Shown here: positions 1 to 7,642 of the stretch, in pieces
Layout: each line of letters starts with the position of its first letter
Numbering within the stretch: position 1 is the stretch's first letter
DNA from: Streptomyces boncukensis
GTDB lineage: Bacteria > Actinomycetota > Actinomycetes > Streptomycetales > Streptomycetaceae
DNA length: 33,491 nucleotides
Reading direction: 5' to 3'
NCBI RefSeq assembly: GCF_011045075.1
Contig: NZ_JAAKZZ010000020.1
Location: 1 to 33,491 of the forward strand
Made by a program: the position numbers and the translations under genes
Notes under the pieces: model-generated
Database searches by the model: none
What the model saw: the letters and a program-made list of their open reading frames with translations, nothing else
Told to the model about the DNA's origin: nothing

Positions 1-60
1 GCCCCCGCGCCCCCCGGACGCCCCGGCTCTCTCGCGCCTCCGCGCGCTGTCCTCGCTCAT
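1..60 (-). CDS. Possible 5' end of a divergent gene (partial)
   Basis: A leftward reading frame starts with ATG at 60 and stays open to the window edge (about 20 residues, rich in Arg, Gly and Ser). A TAACGT box lies 8 nt before the ATG, which could be a -10 box for a near-leaderless mRNA, but there is no ribosome binding site. The frame is too short to recognise. If real, its promoter region would share the GlnR-type operator at 71-108 with glnII. Confidence 0.25.
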   Translation of the reverse strand, partial: MSEDSARRRERAGASGGRGG

Positions 61-70
61 GGGACGGCAC

Positions 71-108
71 GTTACACCCGGTTCACGGCCGGGCAACGGC
101 CGGGAAAT
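71..108 (+). promoter_or_regulatory. GlnR-type operator upstream of glnII
   Basis: Four pentamers are spaced exactly six bases apart: GTTAC (71-75), TTCAC (82-86), GCAAC (93-97) and GAAAT (104-108). This fits the actinobacterial GlnR a-b-a-b box (gTnAC-n6-GaAAC, twice). The second and third pentamers are degenerate. GlnR activates or represses glutamine synthetase genes according to nitrogen status. The site lies 107 bp before the glnII start. The spacing is seen directly; binding is inferred. Confidence 0.7.
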
Positions 109-215
109 CGCCTCCTGTGAGGCTGCGTTGCGGCAGGCGGTACGCCGCGCGCACGCACGCCGCGCACGCGCCCGTACGCCCTCGTACGCACCCGCGCGCT
201 CGTTAGGACGGCACC

Positions 216-1244
216 GTGAGCATCAAGGCCGAATACCTCTGGACCGACGGCAGCCAGCCGACCGCCAAGCTCCGCTCCAAGACCAGGATCCTCGCGCCGG
301 GAACCGCCGCGGACGCGCTGCCCACCTGGGGCTTCGACGGGTCCAGCACCGGCCAGGCCGAGGGCGGATCCTCGGACCTGGTGCTCACGCCGGTGTTCTC
401 CTGCCCGGACCCCCTCCGCGGCGGCGAGCATCTGCTCGTGCTCTGCGAGGTCCACCACGTCGACGGCACCCCCCACCCGTCGAACACGCGGGCGGCGCTG
501 CGCGCCGTCGCGGAGCGCCACGAGGGGCAGGAGCCGCTGTTCGGCATCGAACAGGAGTACACCTTCTTCGAGGGGGCCCGCCCCCTCGGCTTCCCCGAGG
601 GCGGCTTCCCGGCCCCGCAGGGCGGCTACTACTGCGGCGTCGGCGCGGACGAGGTCTTCGGCCGCGCCGTCGTCGAGAAGCACCTGGACCACTGCCTCGC
701 CGCCGGACTGGGCGTCTCCGGCATCAACGCCGAGGTGATGCCGGGCCAGTGGGAGTTCCAGATCGGCCCGCTCGCCCCGCTGGCGGTCGCCGACCACATA
801 TGGGTGGCGCGCTGGCTGCTGTTCCGCACGGCCGAGGACTTCGGCATCTCCGCGACGCTCGACCCCAAGCCCGCCAAGGGCGACTGGAACGGCGCGGGCG
901 CGCACACCAACTTCTCCACCCGCGCCATGCGCGAGGGCTACGACGCCATCGTGACGGCCTGCGAGGCGCTCGGCGCCGAGGGCAAGCCGCTGGAGCACGT
1001 ACGGGCCTACGGCGCCGGGGTGCAGGAGCGGCTGACCGGCGCCCACGAGACGGCGCCCTGGGACGAGTACAGCTACGGCGTCTCCGACCGCGGCGCCTCG
1101 GTGCGGATCCCCTGGCAGGTGGAGCAGGAGAAGAAGGGCTACATCGAGGACCGGCGGCCCAACGCGAACGCCGACCCGTATGTGGTGACCCGGCTGATGG
1201 TGGACACCTGCTGCACCGCGCTGGAGAAGGCCGGACAGATCTGA
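216..1244 (+). CDS. glnII: Glutamine synthetase type II (GlnII)
   Basis: It encodes 342 residues of a eukaryotic-type glutamine synthetase, which makes glutamine from glutamate, ammonia and ATP in the cytoplasm. The motifs are clear: FDGSSTGQ near residue 45, GIEQEYTF near residue 110, INAEVMPGQWEFQIG near residue 170 and NGAGAHTNFST near residue 228. It lacks the C-terminal adenylylation region of GlnA, as expected for this class, and its length is normal. The GTG start at 216 has TAGGACG 7-12 nt upstream. A GlnR-like operator at 71-108 points to nitrogen control. The gene is convergent with the oxidoreductase across a shared hairpin terminator. A second synthetase, glnA, lies 12 kb downstream. 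Confidence 0.95.
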   Translation: MSIKAEYLWTDGSQPTAKLRSKTRILAPGTAADALPTWGFDGSSTGQAEGGSSDLVLTPVFSCPDPLRGGEHLLVLCEVHHVDGTPHPSNTRAALRAVAERHEGQEPLFGIEQEYTFFEGARPLGFPEGGFPAPQGGYYCGVGADEVFGRAVVEKHLDHCLAAGLGVSGINAEVMPGQWEFQIGPLAPLAVADHIWVARWLLFRTAEDFGISATLDPKPAKGDWNGAGAHTNFSTRAMREGYDAIVTACEALGAEGKPLEHVRAYGAGVQERLTGAHETAPWDEYSYGVSDRGASVRIPWQVEQEKKGYIEDRRPNANADPYVVTRLMVDTCCTALEKAGQI

Positions 1245-1304
1245 GCACCCAGCCCCCTGTGACGGGGGGGGCGGGTACGTGCGGAGTCCCCGCCCCCTCT
1301 CCGC

Positions 1305-1339
1305 GGCGCCCCCGGCCGCTCCTCCTGGCCGGGGGCGCC
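1305..1339. terminator. Bidirectional hairpin terminator between glnII and the oxidoreductase gene
   Basis: Perfect 13-bp arms, GGCGCCCCCGGCC (1305-1317) and its complement (1327-1339), enclose a 9-nt loop. The hairpin sits 60 nt after the glnII stop and 7 nt after the stop of the convergent gene. It has no T tract, as is usual in Streptomyces. Confidence 0.75.
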
Positions 1340-1345
1340 GTGCCG

Positions 1346-2233
1346 CTAGCGCAGCGCCTCCGCGCGGGCCAGGACATCCGTGACCGCCTCCGCGAACCGG
1401 ACGTCGCACAGATGCGGCTCGCCGCCGGCCGCGGCGCGCTCCAGCGCGTCGACCGCCCGCCCGAACGCCGTGTCCGGCGCGTCGCTCCGCTCCGGCAGCG
1501 TCGCGACCCCCGCGGCGCCGCGCACCTCCGCGAACACCCCGGTCGCGGCCTCCGGCACGGAGTGGCTCACCGTCACCGTGCTCGAAGCGCCGCCCGCGTG
1601 CCGCAGCACCAGGTGCGCCGTGTCGCCGGGGCCTTCGAGCGCCGCCGTCACCTCCGACACCGTGCCCAGCAGCGGCATCAGCACGGACAGCGCATGCGGC
1701 CCGATGTCCCACATGGCGCCCTTCGCACGCCGCCAGGGCGAGGCGGTGTAGGGGGTGTCGGAGCCCGCGAAGACGGGGGAGAGCCAGTCGGCGCGGCCCA
1801 GCAGCCAGCCGTCGGCGCCGTCCACGCGCTCCCGCTGTGCGCGGAGCCAGCGGCCGGTCTCCGCGTCGAAGTGGAGGGTGAAGAAGACGACGGACGCCAC
1901 GCCGGCGCGGGAGACAGCGGCCGTCACCTCCCGCGCCGCCTCCGGCGTGGTGGCCACCGGCTTGTCCAGCAGCAGATGGCACCCCGCCTCGGCGGCCCGC
2001 ACCGCCAGCGGGGCCTGGACATCGGGCGGCAGCGCGACGGCGACCGCGTCGCACGCCGCGAGGAGGGCGTCCGCGTCGGCGTACGCGCGGGTGCCGAGCC
2101 GCCCGGCGAGGGCCTCGGCGGCCTCCGGGCGGCGCCCCCACACCCCGACGAGCTCCGCGTCCGGGTGCGCGGCCAGCGCGGGCCCGTGCGTGCGTTCGGC
2201 CCAGGGCCCCGTTCCCAGCAGTGCATAGCGCAT
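1346..2233 (-). CDS. Gfo/Idh/MocA-family oxidoreductase
   Basis: A 295-residue NAD(P)-dependent oxidoreductase. The N-terminal Rossmann fold is marked by YALLGTGPWA at the start and the acidic/Arg turn VWGRRPEAAEAL. The family signature LLLDKPVATTPEAA near residue 90 contains the conserved catalytic Lys of the EKP motif, here DKP. The C-terminal half has the usual alpha/beta substrate domain, including WDIGPHALSVL, with the His common to the family. The substrate cannot be read from sequence; sugars, inositols or acyclic polyols are typical. I chose ATG 2233 over the upstream GTG 2242 because AAGGTGAGG lies just before it. The start codon falls immediately beyond the end of an IS605-like right end (2246-2300), so its promoter may come from, or be disturbed by, that element. 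Confidence 0.85.
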   Translation of the reverse strand: MRYALLGTGPWAERTHGPALAAHPDAELVGVWGRRPEAAEALAGRLGTRAYADADALLAACDAVAVALPPDVQAPLAVRAAEAGCHLLLDKPVATTPEAAREVTAAVSRAGVASVVFFTLHFDAETGRWLRAQRERVDGADGWLLGRADWLSPVFAGSDTPYTASPWRRAKGAMWDIGPHALSVLMPLLGTVSEVTAALEGPGDTAHLVLRHAGGASSTVTVSHSVPEAATGVFAEVRGAAGVATLPERSDAPDTAFGRAVDALERAAAGGEPHLCDVRFAEAVTDVLARAEALR

Positions 2234-2245
2234 GGCCCTCACCTT

Positions 2246-2380
2246 ATTGAACCCTCCCCCAGCTGAAGCAGGGGGATTCCTGGCTCAGGAAGCCCCACAG
2301 GTCAGCGACCAGCAAGGTCTTACTCCCTCAACACCAGCCGGGTTGGAACCAGCCCGGTTGTGCAGAGCAAGGCTCTGGGT
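2246..2380 (-). mobile_element. IS200/IS605-type right end with omega-RNA-like structure (element remnant)
   Basis: Read on the minus strand, the sequence ends in a hairpin with arms CCCCC and GGGGG (2271-2275 and 2256-2260), preceded by GGAAT and followed by GAGGGTTCAA. This layout (GAAT, C-rich hairpin, GAGG, TCAA) is characteristic of IS200/IS605 right ends in many bacteria. A second hairpin (GGGG-TTCCT/AGGAA-CCCC, 2272-2296) shares the same G run and would compete with it. Further stems lie at 2338-2357 and 2364-2376. In intact elements this part encodes the 3' end of the tnpB-linked omega RNA. No TnpB reading frame with DED or zinc-ribbon motifs follows, so only a fragment remains. The next bases outward are the ribosome binding site and start of the oxidoreductase gene. 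The left boundary is about 2246; the right boundary is uncertain. Confidence 0.5.
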
Positions 2381-2571
2381 GCGCTGTCTTGGTTCTCGAT
2401 CAGCGCGCGTACGGAGCTTGGTTCTCGCACCGCACGGCGATCCGCCTACTCGATCGTGTGGGCGGTCTTTCGCCTTGGCGGCGAACGTCGTTCCTTGCCC
2501 TGCTCCGCGGGGGTTCGATTCCTACCCGGCCCGGGGGCTGGGGCCTCCTCGGAGGAGACACGGCGATGTCC
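2381..2571. other. Non-coding stretch of unknown content
   Basis: No frame here has recognisable protein motifs. It may be the rest of the IS605-like remnant. Its base composition is less extreme than the neighbouring genes (several T-rich words such as GGTCTTTCGCC). A tRNA T-arm look-alike near 2511-2533 does not extend into a full cloverleaf. Confidence 0.4.
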
Positions 2572-2596
2572 CCGGGGAGGGGCTGCCCCTCCCCGG
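2572..2596 (-). terminator. Hairpin downstream of the MMPL gene
   Basis: Perfect 11-bp arms, CCGGGGAGGGG (2572-2582) and CCCCTCCCCGG (2586-2596), enclose a 3-nt CTG loop. It lies about 80 nt past the MMPL stop in the direction of transcription. Confidence 0.65.
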
Positions 2597-2617
2597 CGGC
2601 GCCCGGCCGGAAACGCC

Positions 2618-2654
2618 GGAGCCCGGCGGCGCCGTTGCGGCACCGCCGGGCTCC
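2618..2654 (-). terminator. First hairpin after the MMPL stop
   Basis: Perfect 12-bp arms, GGAGCCCGGCGG (2618-2629) and CCGCCGGGCTCC (2643-2654), enclose a 13-nt loop 22 nt beyond the MMPL stop codon. Together with the hairpin at 2572-2596 it makes a tandem terminator. Confidence 0.65.
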
Positions 2655-2676
2655 GCCACCCGGAGAGGGAAGGGGT

Positions 2677-4995
2677 TCAGCGCATCGGAACCGGGGGCTC
2701 CTGCCCGTACTCGGGGACCGGAGCGACGTGGCCGTACCCCGGGCCGTACCCGGCCGCCGGCGCGGGCCCCGGCTCCGGCTCGTCGGAGCCGTGCTTGATC
2801 TCGGGCAGCCACCCCAGCCACTTCGGCATGGACCAGCACCGCTCGCCGAGCACCATCATCGCGGCGGGCAGCAGCACCATCCGCACCAGCGTCGCGTCCA
2901 GCAGCACCGCCACCGCGAGGCCGACGCCCATCTGCTTCATGTCCGTCATGGACAGCGTGGCGAAGACCGAGAAGACCGCGACCATGATGACCGCAGCGCT
3001 CGTCACCGCCCCGGCCGTCGCGCGGATGCCGTCGCGGATGGCCTCGCGGGTCGACATGCCCCGCTCCCGCGCCTCACGGATCCGGGAGACGACGAAGACG
3101 TGGTAGTCCATCGAGAGCCCGAAGAGGACCACCAGGATGAACAGCGGCATCCACGCCTCGATCGCGCCGGTCTTCTCGGTGCCCAGCAGCTCGGTGCCCA
3201 CCCCGTGCTGGAAGACGGCGGTCATCACCCCGTAAGCGGCGCCCACGGACAGCAGGTTGAGCAGGATCGTCACCAGGGCGATCGGCACCGAGCGGAAGCA
3301 CACCAGCATCAGCAGGAAGGTGACGACCGTGATGAAGGCGAGGATCGGCGCGATGTCGGCGGTCAGCTGGTCGTTGAAGTCGGTCGAGCTGGCGAGCTCG
3401 CCCATCACGTAGGCGTCGCCGTTCTCGGCGGCGGGCCGCAGCTTCTCCGGGACGAGCTTGTCGCGCAGCTCGTCGAGCGCGGCCTTGGAGGTGTCGTCGG
3501 TGCCGCTGCCGCGCAGCGGGACGTCGACGACGGCGACGCCCTTCGCGTCGTCGAAGGTGGTCTCCACGCCCTTGCCGAAGTGCTCCTGGTCGGCCCGCAC
3601 CGCACGGGTGAAGTCGGCCACCGCGCCGTGCAGTTCGCCCTGGTCGGCCTTGACGACGACGGTCGCGGGCGCCGGGCCGCCGGGGAAGGTCTCGTTGATC
3701 TTCTCGGAGGCGACGCGCAGCGGCGCGTCGGAGGCCATCTGCTTCTCCAGCGGGAGCTGCTCGGTCTTCATCCCGAGCGCCGGGGCGGCCAGCGCCAGCA
3801 TCGCCAGCGCGCCCAGCGCGACGAACACTCCGGGTGCCGCCAGCACGGGCCGCAGCAGCGCGCCGGCGAAGCGGCCCTTGGGCTTGCGGTGCCCCGCCGC
3901 GATGTCCTTCTTGCGACCGCCCAGGCTGTGCTTCTTAAAGAAGTGGATCTTGCCCTTCTCGACCCGGTCGCCGAGCCAGGAGAGCAGCGCGGGCAGGATG
4001 GTGACCGAGCCGAGCATCGCGATGAGGACCACCGTGATGGTGGCGAGCGCGAAGCCCTTGAAGAGCAGCAGCCCGGACAGGAACATCCCCGCCATGGCGA
4101 CCATCACCGTCAGCCCGGACACCAGCACGGCCCGGCCGCTGGTCTCCGCCGCGACCCGCAGCGCCGTCTCGGAGTCCCGGCCCCTGGCCCGCTCGTCCCG
4201 CTCGCGGCGCAGATAGAACAGGCAGTAGTCGACGCCGACGGCCAGGCCCATCAGCAGCATCACGGAGGTGGTCTGCTCGTCGATGTGCATCTGGGTGCTG
4301 GCCAGCGCCACCAGCCCGTTGGCCGCGACGAACGCGGTGACCGCGAGGGCGACCGGCAGCAGTGCGGCGACCAGCGCGCCGAAGGCGACCAGCAGGATGC
4401 CCAGCGCCAGCGGCACGGCCGTCCACTCCGCCTTGGCGAAGTCCTCGCCCAGGATCTTGTCCAGCCACTTCTGGCCGCTGGCCGCGCCGGTCTGGTAGAT
4501 CTCGACGCCGTCGTCCCGGTGCGCGTCGCGCACCTTGTCGACGGCTCCGATCACCTCGTCGGTGGGCTTGCCGTCGTCCTTGAGCGCCTCGTCGTCCTTC
4601 TTCATCTCGAAGCCGATGAGCGCCGACTTGCCGTCGTCGGAGGGCAGCGCCGCGCGGACGTGCCGCACCTCGCCGGTGCCCTTGACCGCGGCGGTCACCT
4701 CGCGGGCCGCTGACTGCCAGCCGCCCTTGGCGTCGGCGGTCACCATCACGGACTCGCTGGGGTGGTTCTCGATCCCCGCGTCGTCCAGGATCTTCTGGGC
4801 CTTGCCGGAGTTGCCGGTGCCCTGCTCGTGGGCCTCCGGCGTGTTCAGCCCTGCCATCCCGCCGAGTACCGAGGCGACCACGACGAAGAGGAGCCAGCCG
4901 AAGATCGCCGTTTTGCGGTGCCGTGTGCTCCAGCCGCCGAGCCGCCCCGCCAGGCCGCTGGGCCGCCGCTGTGTGTTCCGTGTTCCGTGCCGCAT
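2677..4995 (-). CDS. MMPL-family RND exporter
   Basis: A 772-residue inner-membrane transporter with the MMPL layout. One N-terminal helix (about residues 28-50) precedes a periplasmic domain (about 50-190). A five-helix block (about 195-340) contains the proton-relay-like segment GLAVGVDYCLFYLRRERDE. The second half repeats this: a helix near 390, a periplasmic domain, then five helices containing GLSMDYHVFVVSRIRE. The paired Asp-Tyr motifs are those used for proton coupling in MmpL3-type proteins. Such proteins export lipids or hydrophobic compounds; the cargo here is unknown. The C-terminal tail (last 45 residues) is Pro/Gly/Tyr-rich and probably cytoplasmic. ATG 4995 follows GGGGAGA. The gene is divergent from the sensor-kinase gene, and two tandem hairpins end the transcript. 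Confidence 0.92.
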   Translation of the reverse strand: MRHGTRNTQRRPSGLAGRLGGWSTRHRKTAIFGWLLFVVVASVLGGMAGLNTPEAHEQGTGNSGKAQKILDDAGIENHPSESVMVTADAKGGWQSAAREVTAAVKGTGEVRHVRAALPSDDGKSALIGFEMKKDDEALKDDGKPTDEVIGAVDKVRDAHRDDGVEIYQTGAASGQKWLDKILGEDFAKAEWTAVPLALGILLVAFGALVAALLPVALAVTAFVAANGLVALASTQMHIDEQTTSVMLLMGLAVGVDYCLFYLRRERDERARGRDSETALRVAAETSGRAVLVSGLTVMVAMAGMFLSGLLLFKGFALATITVVLIAMLGSVTILPALLSWLGDRVEKGKIHFFKKHSLGGRKKDIAAGHRKPKGRFAGALLRPVLAAPGVFVALGALAMLALAAPALGMKTEQLPLEKQMASDAPLRVASEKINETFPGGPAPATVVVKADQGELHGAVADFTRAVRADQEHFGKGVETTFDDAKGVAVVDVPLRGSGTDDTSKAALDELRDKLVPEKLRPAAENGDAYVMGELASSTDFNDQLTADIAPILAFITVVTFLLMLVCFRSVPIALVTILLNLLSVGAAYGVMTAVFQHGVGTELLGTEKTGAIEAWMPLFILVVLFGLSMDYHVFVVSRIREARERGMSTREAIRDGIRATAGAVTSAAVIMVAVFSVFATLSMTDMKQMGVGLAVAVLLDATLVRMVLLPAAMMVLGERCWSMPKWLGWLPEIKHGSDEPEPGPAPAAGYGPGYGHVAPVPEYGQEPPVPMR

Positions 4996-5243
4996 CGGGC
5001 TCTCCCCGTCTCCCCGGATAAGTCGTCGTCATGTGCGTGCCGTTGTGCCATTGACACTAGGAACGGGACGGGGGCCGCCCCAGCCGTCGAAGCCCCGTAT
5101 CGGGCGGTGGCGAGGGGCCACCGGCGGGGGTGGTGCTAGGTGCACCCCCACCGGGGAGCGACCCCTGTGGCCCGGCGGCGGAGCGCGACGCAGACTGGGA
5201 CCGTGCCCGCAGAAGCGGGCGGAGCGCGGCGGAGTGAGGACAC

Positions 5244-6692
5244 GTGAGCGGCGGTACGAGAATCGACGGGGGAGCGGAGCGGGGCGGAACGCTCACCGCC
5301 CCGCCCCGTACGGGCCGTACAGGTCGTACGGGCCGGGCGGACGACGCCGGGACGCGGTCGCCGGGCGGCGGCGCGGGCCCGGCCCGCGCGGCCGGGCCCG
5401 CGCCCGGGTCCGGGGCCGGTGTGCTCCGCCGGGCGCTCTCGGCCCTGGTCTCCGCGGTGCGCGGGACCGGGCTCGCGGTCCTCTCGTTCGGCGTCTCGCT
5501 GAGCCTCTTCATCACCGCGCTGGTCTCGCTGGCGCTGATCCCGCTCGGGCTGGGGGTGTTCTCCACCCCCTGGGTGCTGGAGCTGGTGCGGGCGCACGCC
5601 AACCACCGCAGGGCGCTGGCGCACGAGTGGTCCGGCGTCCCCATCGCCGTCCCGTACCGCCCGCTGCCGCCGCTGGCCCCGGGCGTCACGGGCCAGGTGG
5701 AGCGCTGTGTGCTGCTGCTGAAGGACCCCGCCAGCTGGCGGGACCTGCTCTGGCTGCCGGTCGACACGGCGGCCGGAACCCTGCTGGCGCTGCTCCCGCC
5801 GATGCTGTTCGCCTACGGAGTCGAGGGCTGGATGGTCTTCGCGGGCGTCTGGCAGGCGGTGCGGGGCCACGGCTTCTGGTACGGCTTCATCGAGGTACAG
5901 AACTTCGGCGACGCCGTCCAGTGCGCCGGCCTCGGCACCGCGGTCCTGCTGCTGGCGGTGGCCACCAACCCGCACTACCTGCGGGCCCACTTCCTGGTCG
6001 CGCAGAGCCTGCTCGCTCCCACGCGCGGTGCGCGGCTCGCCCGCCGCGTCGAGTACCTGTACGAGACGCGGCATGACGCGGTGGACAGCTCGGCGGCGGA
6101 GCTGCGGCGCATCGAGCGGGATCTGCACGACGGGGCGCAGGCCCGGCTGGTGGCGATGGGTATGAGCCTGGGCACCATCGAGGCGCTGGTGGAGCGGGAT
6201 CCGACGCAGGCGAAGAAGCTGATCGCGCAGGCGAGGGAGAACTCCGCCGAGGCGCTGACCGAGCTGCGCGACCTGGTGCGCGGCATCCACCCGCCGGTCC
6301 TCGCCGAGCGCGGCCTCGGCGACGCGGCCCAGGCGCTGGCCCTGCGCATGGAGCTCCCCGTCGAGCTGGACGTCGAGCTGCCGGGCCGCTTCGAGGAGCC
6401 GGTGGAGTCCGCGGCCTACTTCGCGCTCAGCGAGGTGCTGACGAACGCCGCCAAGCACTCCGGCGCGCACCGGATCTGGGTCGACATCGGCTACGCGCAC
6501 GACGTGGGCGGCGTACTCCAGATCGCCGTCACGGACGACGGCAAGGGCGGCGCCTCCCCGGACCGGGGCACGGGCATGAAGGGCGTCGAGCGGCGGCTGG
6601 GCCAGTTCGACGGCGTGTTCGCGGTCAGCAGCCCCAAGGGCGGGCCGACCATGGTCACCATGGAGATCCCCTGCACCGCTGTGCCGGAGTAA
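5244..6692 (+). CDS. NarL-partner type sensor histidine kinase
   Basis: 482 residues. A disordered Gly/Ala/Arg-rich N-terminus (about 65 residues) is followed by the multi-helix putative sensor domain found in many Streptomyces kinases (hydrophobic segments near residues 80-110, 175-200 and 225-245). The HisKA_3 segment RRIERDLHDGAQARLVAMG carries the phosphoacceptor His295. The HATPase_c domain has the N box SEVLTNAAKHSG (about 395-405), VTDDGKGG and a glycine-rich GTGMKGVERRL. GTG 5244 follows GGAGTGAGGA. Kinases of this class normally sit beside a LuxR/NarL-type response regulator, but none is adjacent: the MMPL gene lies divergently upstream and the phosphoesterase converges downstream. 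It is therefore an orphan kinase within this window, and its signal is unknown. Confidence 0.92.
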   Translation: MSGGTRIDGGAERGGTLTAPPRTGRTGRTGRADDAGTRSPGGGAGPARAAGPAPGSGAGVLRRALSALVSAVRGTGLAVLSFGVSLSLFITALVSLALIPLGLGVFSTPWVLELVRAHANHRRALAHEWSGVPIAVPYRPLPPLAPGVTGQVERCVLLLKDPASWRDLLWLPVDTAAGTLLALLPPMLFAYGVEGWMVFAGVWQAVRGHGFWYGFIEVQNFGDAVQCAGLGTAVLLLAVATNPHYLRAHFLVAQSLLAPTRGARLARRVEYLYETRHDAVDSSAAELRRIERDLHDGAQARLVAMGMSLGTIEALVERDPTQAKKLIAQARENSAEALTELRDLVRGIHPPVLAERGLGDAAQALALRMELPVELDVELPGRFEEPVESAAYFALSEVLTNAAKHSGAHRIWVDIGYAHDVGGVLQIAVTDDGKGGASPDRGTGMKGVERRLGQFDGVFAVSSPKGGPTMVTMEIPCTAVPE

Positions 6693-6700
6693 CTGCCTGG

Positions 6701-6718
6701 GCAGGGGCTGCCCCCTGC
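6701..6718. terminator. Hairpin after the sensor-kinase gene
   Basis: Perfect 7-bp arms GCAGGGG (6701-6707) and CCCCTGC (6712-6718) with a CTGC loop lie 9 nt past the kinase stop, before the convergent phosphoesterase gene. Confidence 0.6.
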
Positions 6719-6788
6719 GGCGCGTCGCAGCCTGCGGGTACGCGGAATCCGCGGGACTCGCCGGATCCGCTGGACCCGCTGGACCCGC

Positions 6789-7553
6789 TTACGCGGAGCC
6801 GTCGCCCGCCGCCGTGTGCAGCGCGTCCAGCGCCTCCGCGTCCCCCGGCGGCGTCCCCAGATAGGTCTCCGCCCACTCGGCCGCCCCGGGGTACGCCGAG
6901 TCCCGCGCCACCCGCCGTACCGCCTCCCCGGCGTCGAACGCGGTGCGCCGCAGCGCGACCCCCGGCCCCAGCAGCGCCCAGTGCGCCGCGCCGCTGCCGC
7001 CGCCGTACGGCATGCCGACGCTGCCCGGGTTCACCACCGTCCGCCCGTCCGCGAGCCGGACGAACGGCATGTGCGTATGGCCGCAGACGACGGTGCGGAC
7101 CGCCTCCGGCACCCCGGCCAGCGCCTCCCGCCACCGCTCGGGGCGCGAGTCGACCAGCACGATCTCCTCGTCGTCGCGCGGGGTGGCGTGGCAGAAGAGC
7201 ACCGTGCCCAGGCCCCGCACCGGCAGCGTGACCCGCTCCGGGAGCCGGGCGAGGAGGTCGAGGTGGTCCGCGCGGAGCTGCCCGGCCGCCCACGGGCCGA
7301 TCGGGTCCGGGATCGTGTCCCGCTCCCCGCGCCGGTACTCCACCAGCTCCCGGTCGGCGTTCCCGCTGAGCCACACCGCCCGCCGGCCGAGCCCGGCCAG
7401 CAGGTCGAGGACCTGGGCCGGCTGCGGCCCGGCGGCGAGGTCGCCGGTGAGGACGACGCGGTCGGCGGCGGCCACGTCCGGCTCGGCGAGCACCGCCTCC
7501 AGGGCGGGCAGGACAGCATGGACATCGGAGAGTACGGCTACGCGCTCATGCAT
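6789..7553 (-). CDS. Calcineurin-like metallophosphoesterase (YfcE/MJ0936 type)
   Basis: 254 residues. All metal-binding motifs of the family are present in order: LSDVHA (D-x-H, residues 8-13), LTGDLAAGP near 38, SGNADRE (the GNHD motif with Ala in place of His) near 64, FCHATPRDDEE near 125 and GHTHMP near 158. The compact form with no large insertions suggests a small phosphodiesterase acting on nucleotides or cyclic nucleotides; the substrate is not determinable. The open frame extends further upstream, but ATG 7553 has AGGA 7 nt before it and starts exactly at the conserved first strand (MHERVAVLSDVH). It lies 89 nt downstream of the NsdA-like gene on the same strand and may share its transcript. 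Confidence 0.9.
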   Translation of the reverse strand: MHERVAVLSDVHAVLPALEAVLAEPDVAAADRVVLTGDLAAGPQPAQVLDLLAGLGRRAVWLSGNADRELVEYRRGERDTIPDPIGPWAAGQLRADHLDLLARLPERVTLPVRGLGTVLFCHATPRDDEEIVLVDSRPERWREALAGVPEAVRTVVCGHTHMPFVRLADGRTVVNPGSVGMPYGGGSGAAHWALLGPGVALRRTAFDAGEAVRRVARDSAYPGAAEWAETYLGTPPGDAEALDALHTAAGDGSA

Positions 7554-7642
7554 GCCGCCATCCTGCCCGCCGCGCGACGCGCCCCCCAAGGGGCCCCGGG
7601 CCCCGGCCCCGGGACGACCCCGGGACGACCCCGCGGAACGCC

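Noticed and set aside
59..2266. Very long open frames on several strands (for example 59-2266 plus, 2389-4713 plus, 26389-29511 minus)
   Set aside because: They lie over genes with clear family motifs and have the Arg/Gly/Pro-rich composition of out-of-frame reading in high-GC DNA.
2460..2533. tRNA-like T-arm (GGTTCGATTCC) that suggested a tRNA gene or its remnant
   Set aside because: The T-stem pairs poorly, the flanking acceptor arms do not match, and no proper D-arm or anticodon arm can be drawn.
5051..5056. TTGACA as a -35 box for a rightward promoter upstream of the sensor-kinase gene
   Set aside because: No TANNNT-type -10 box lies 16-19 bp downstream, and the region there is pure G/C.
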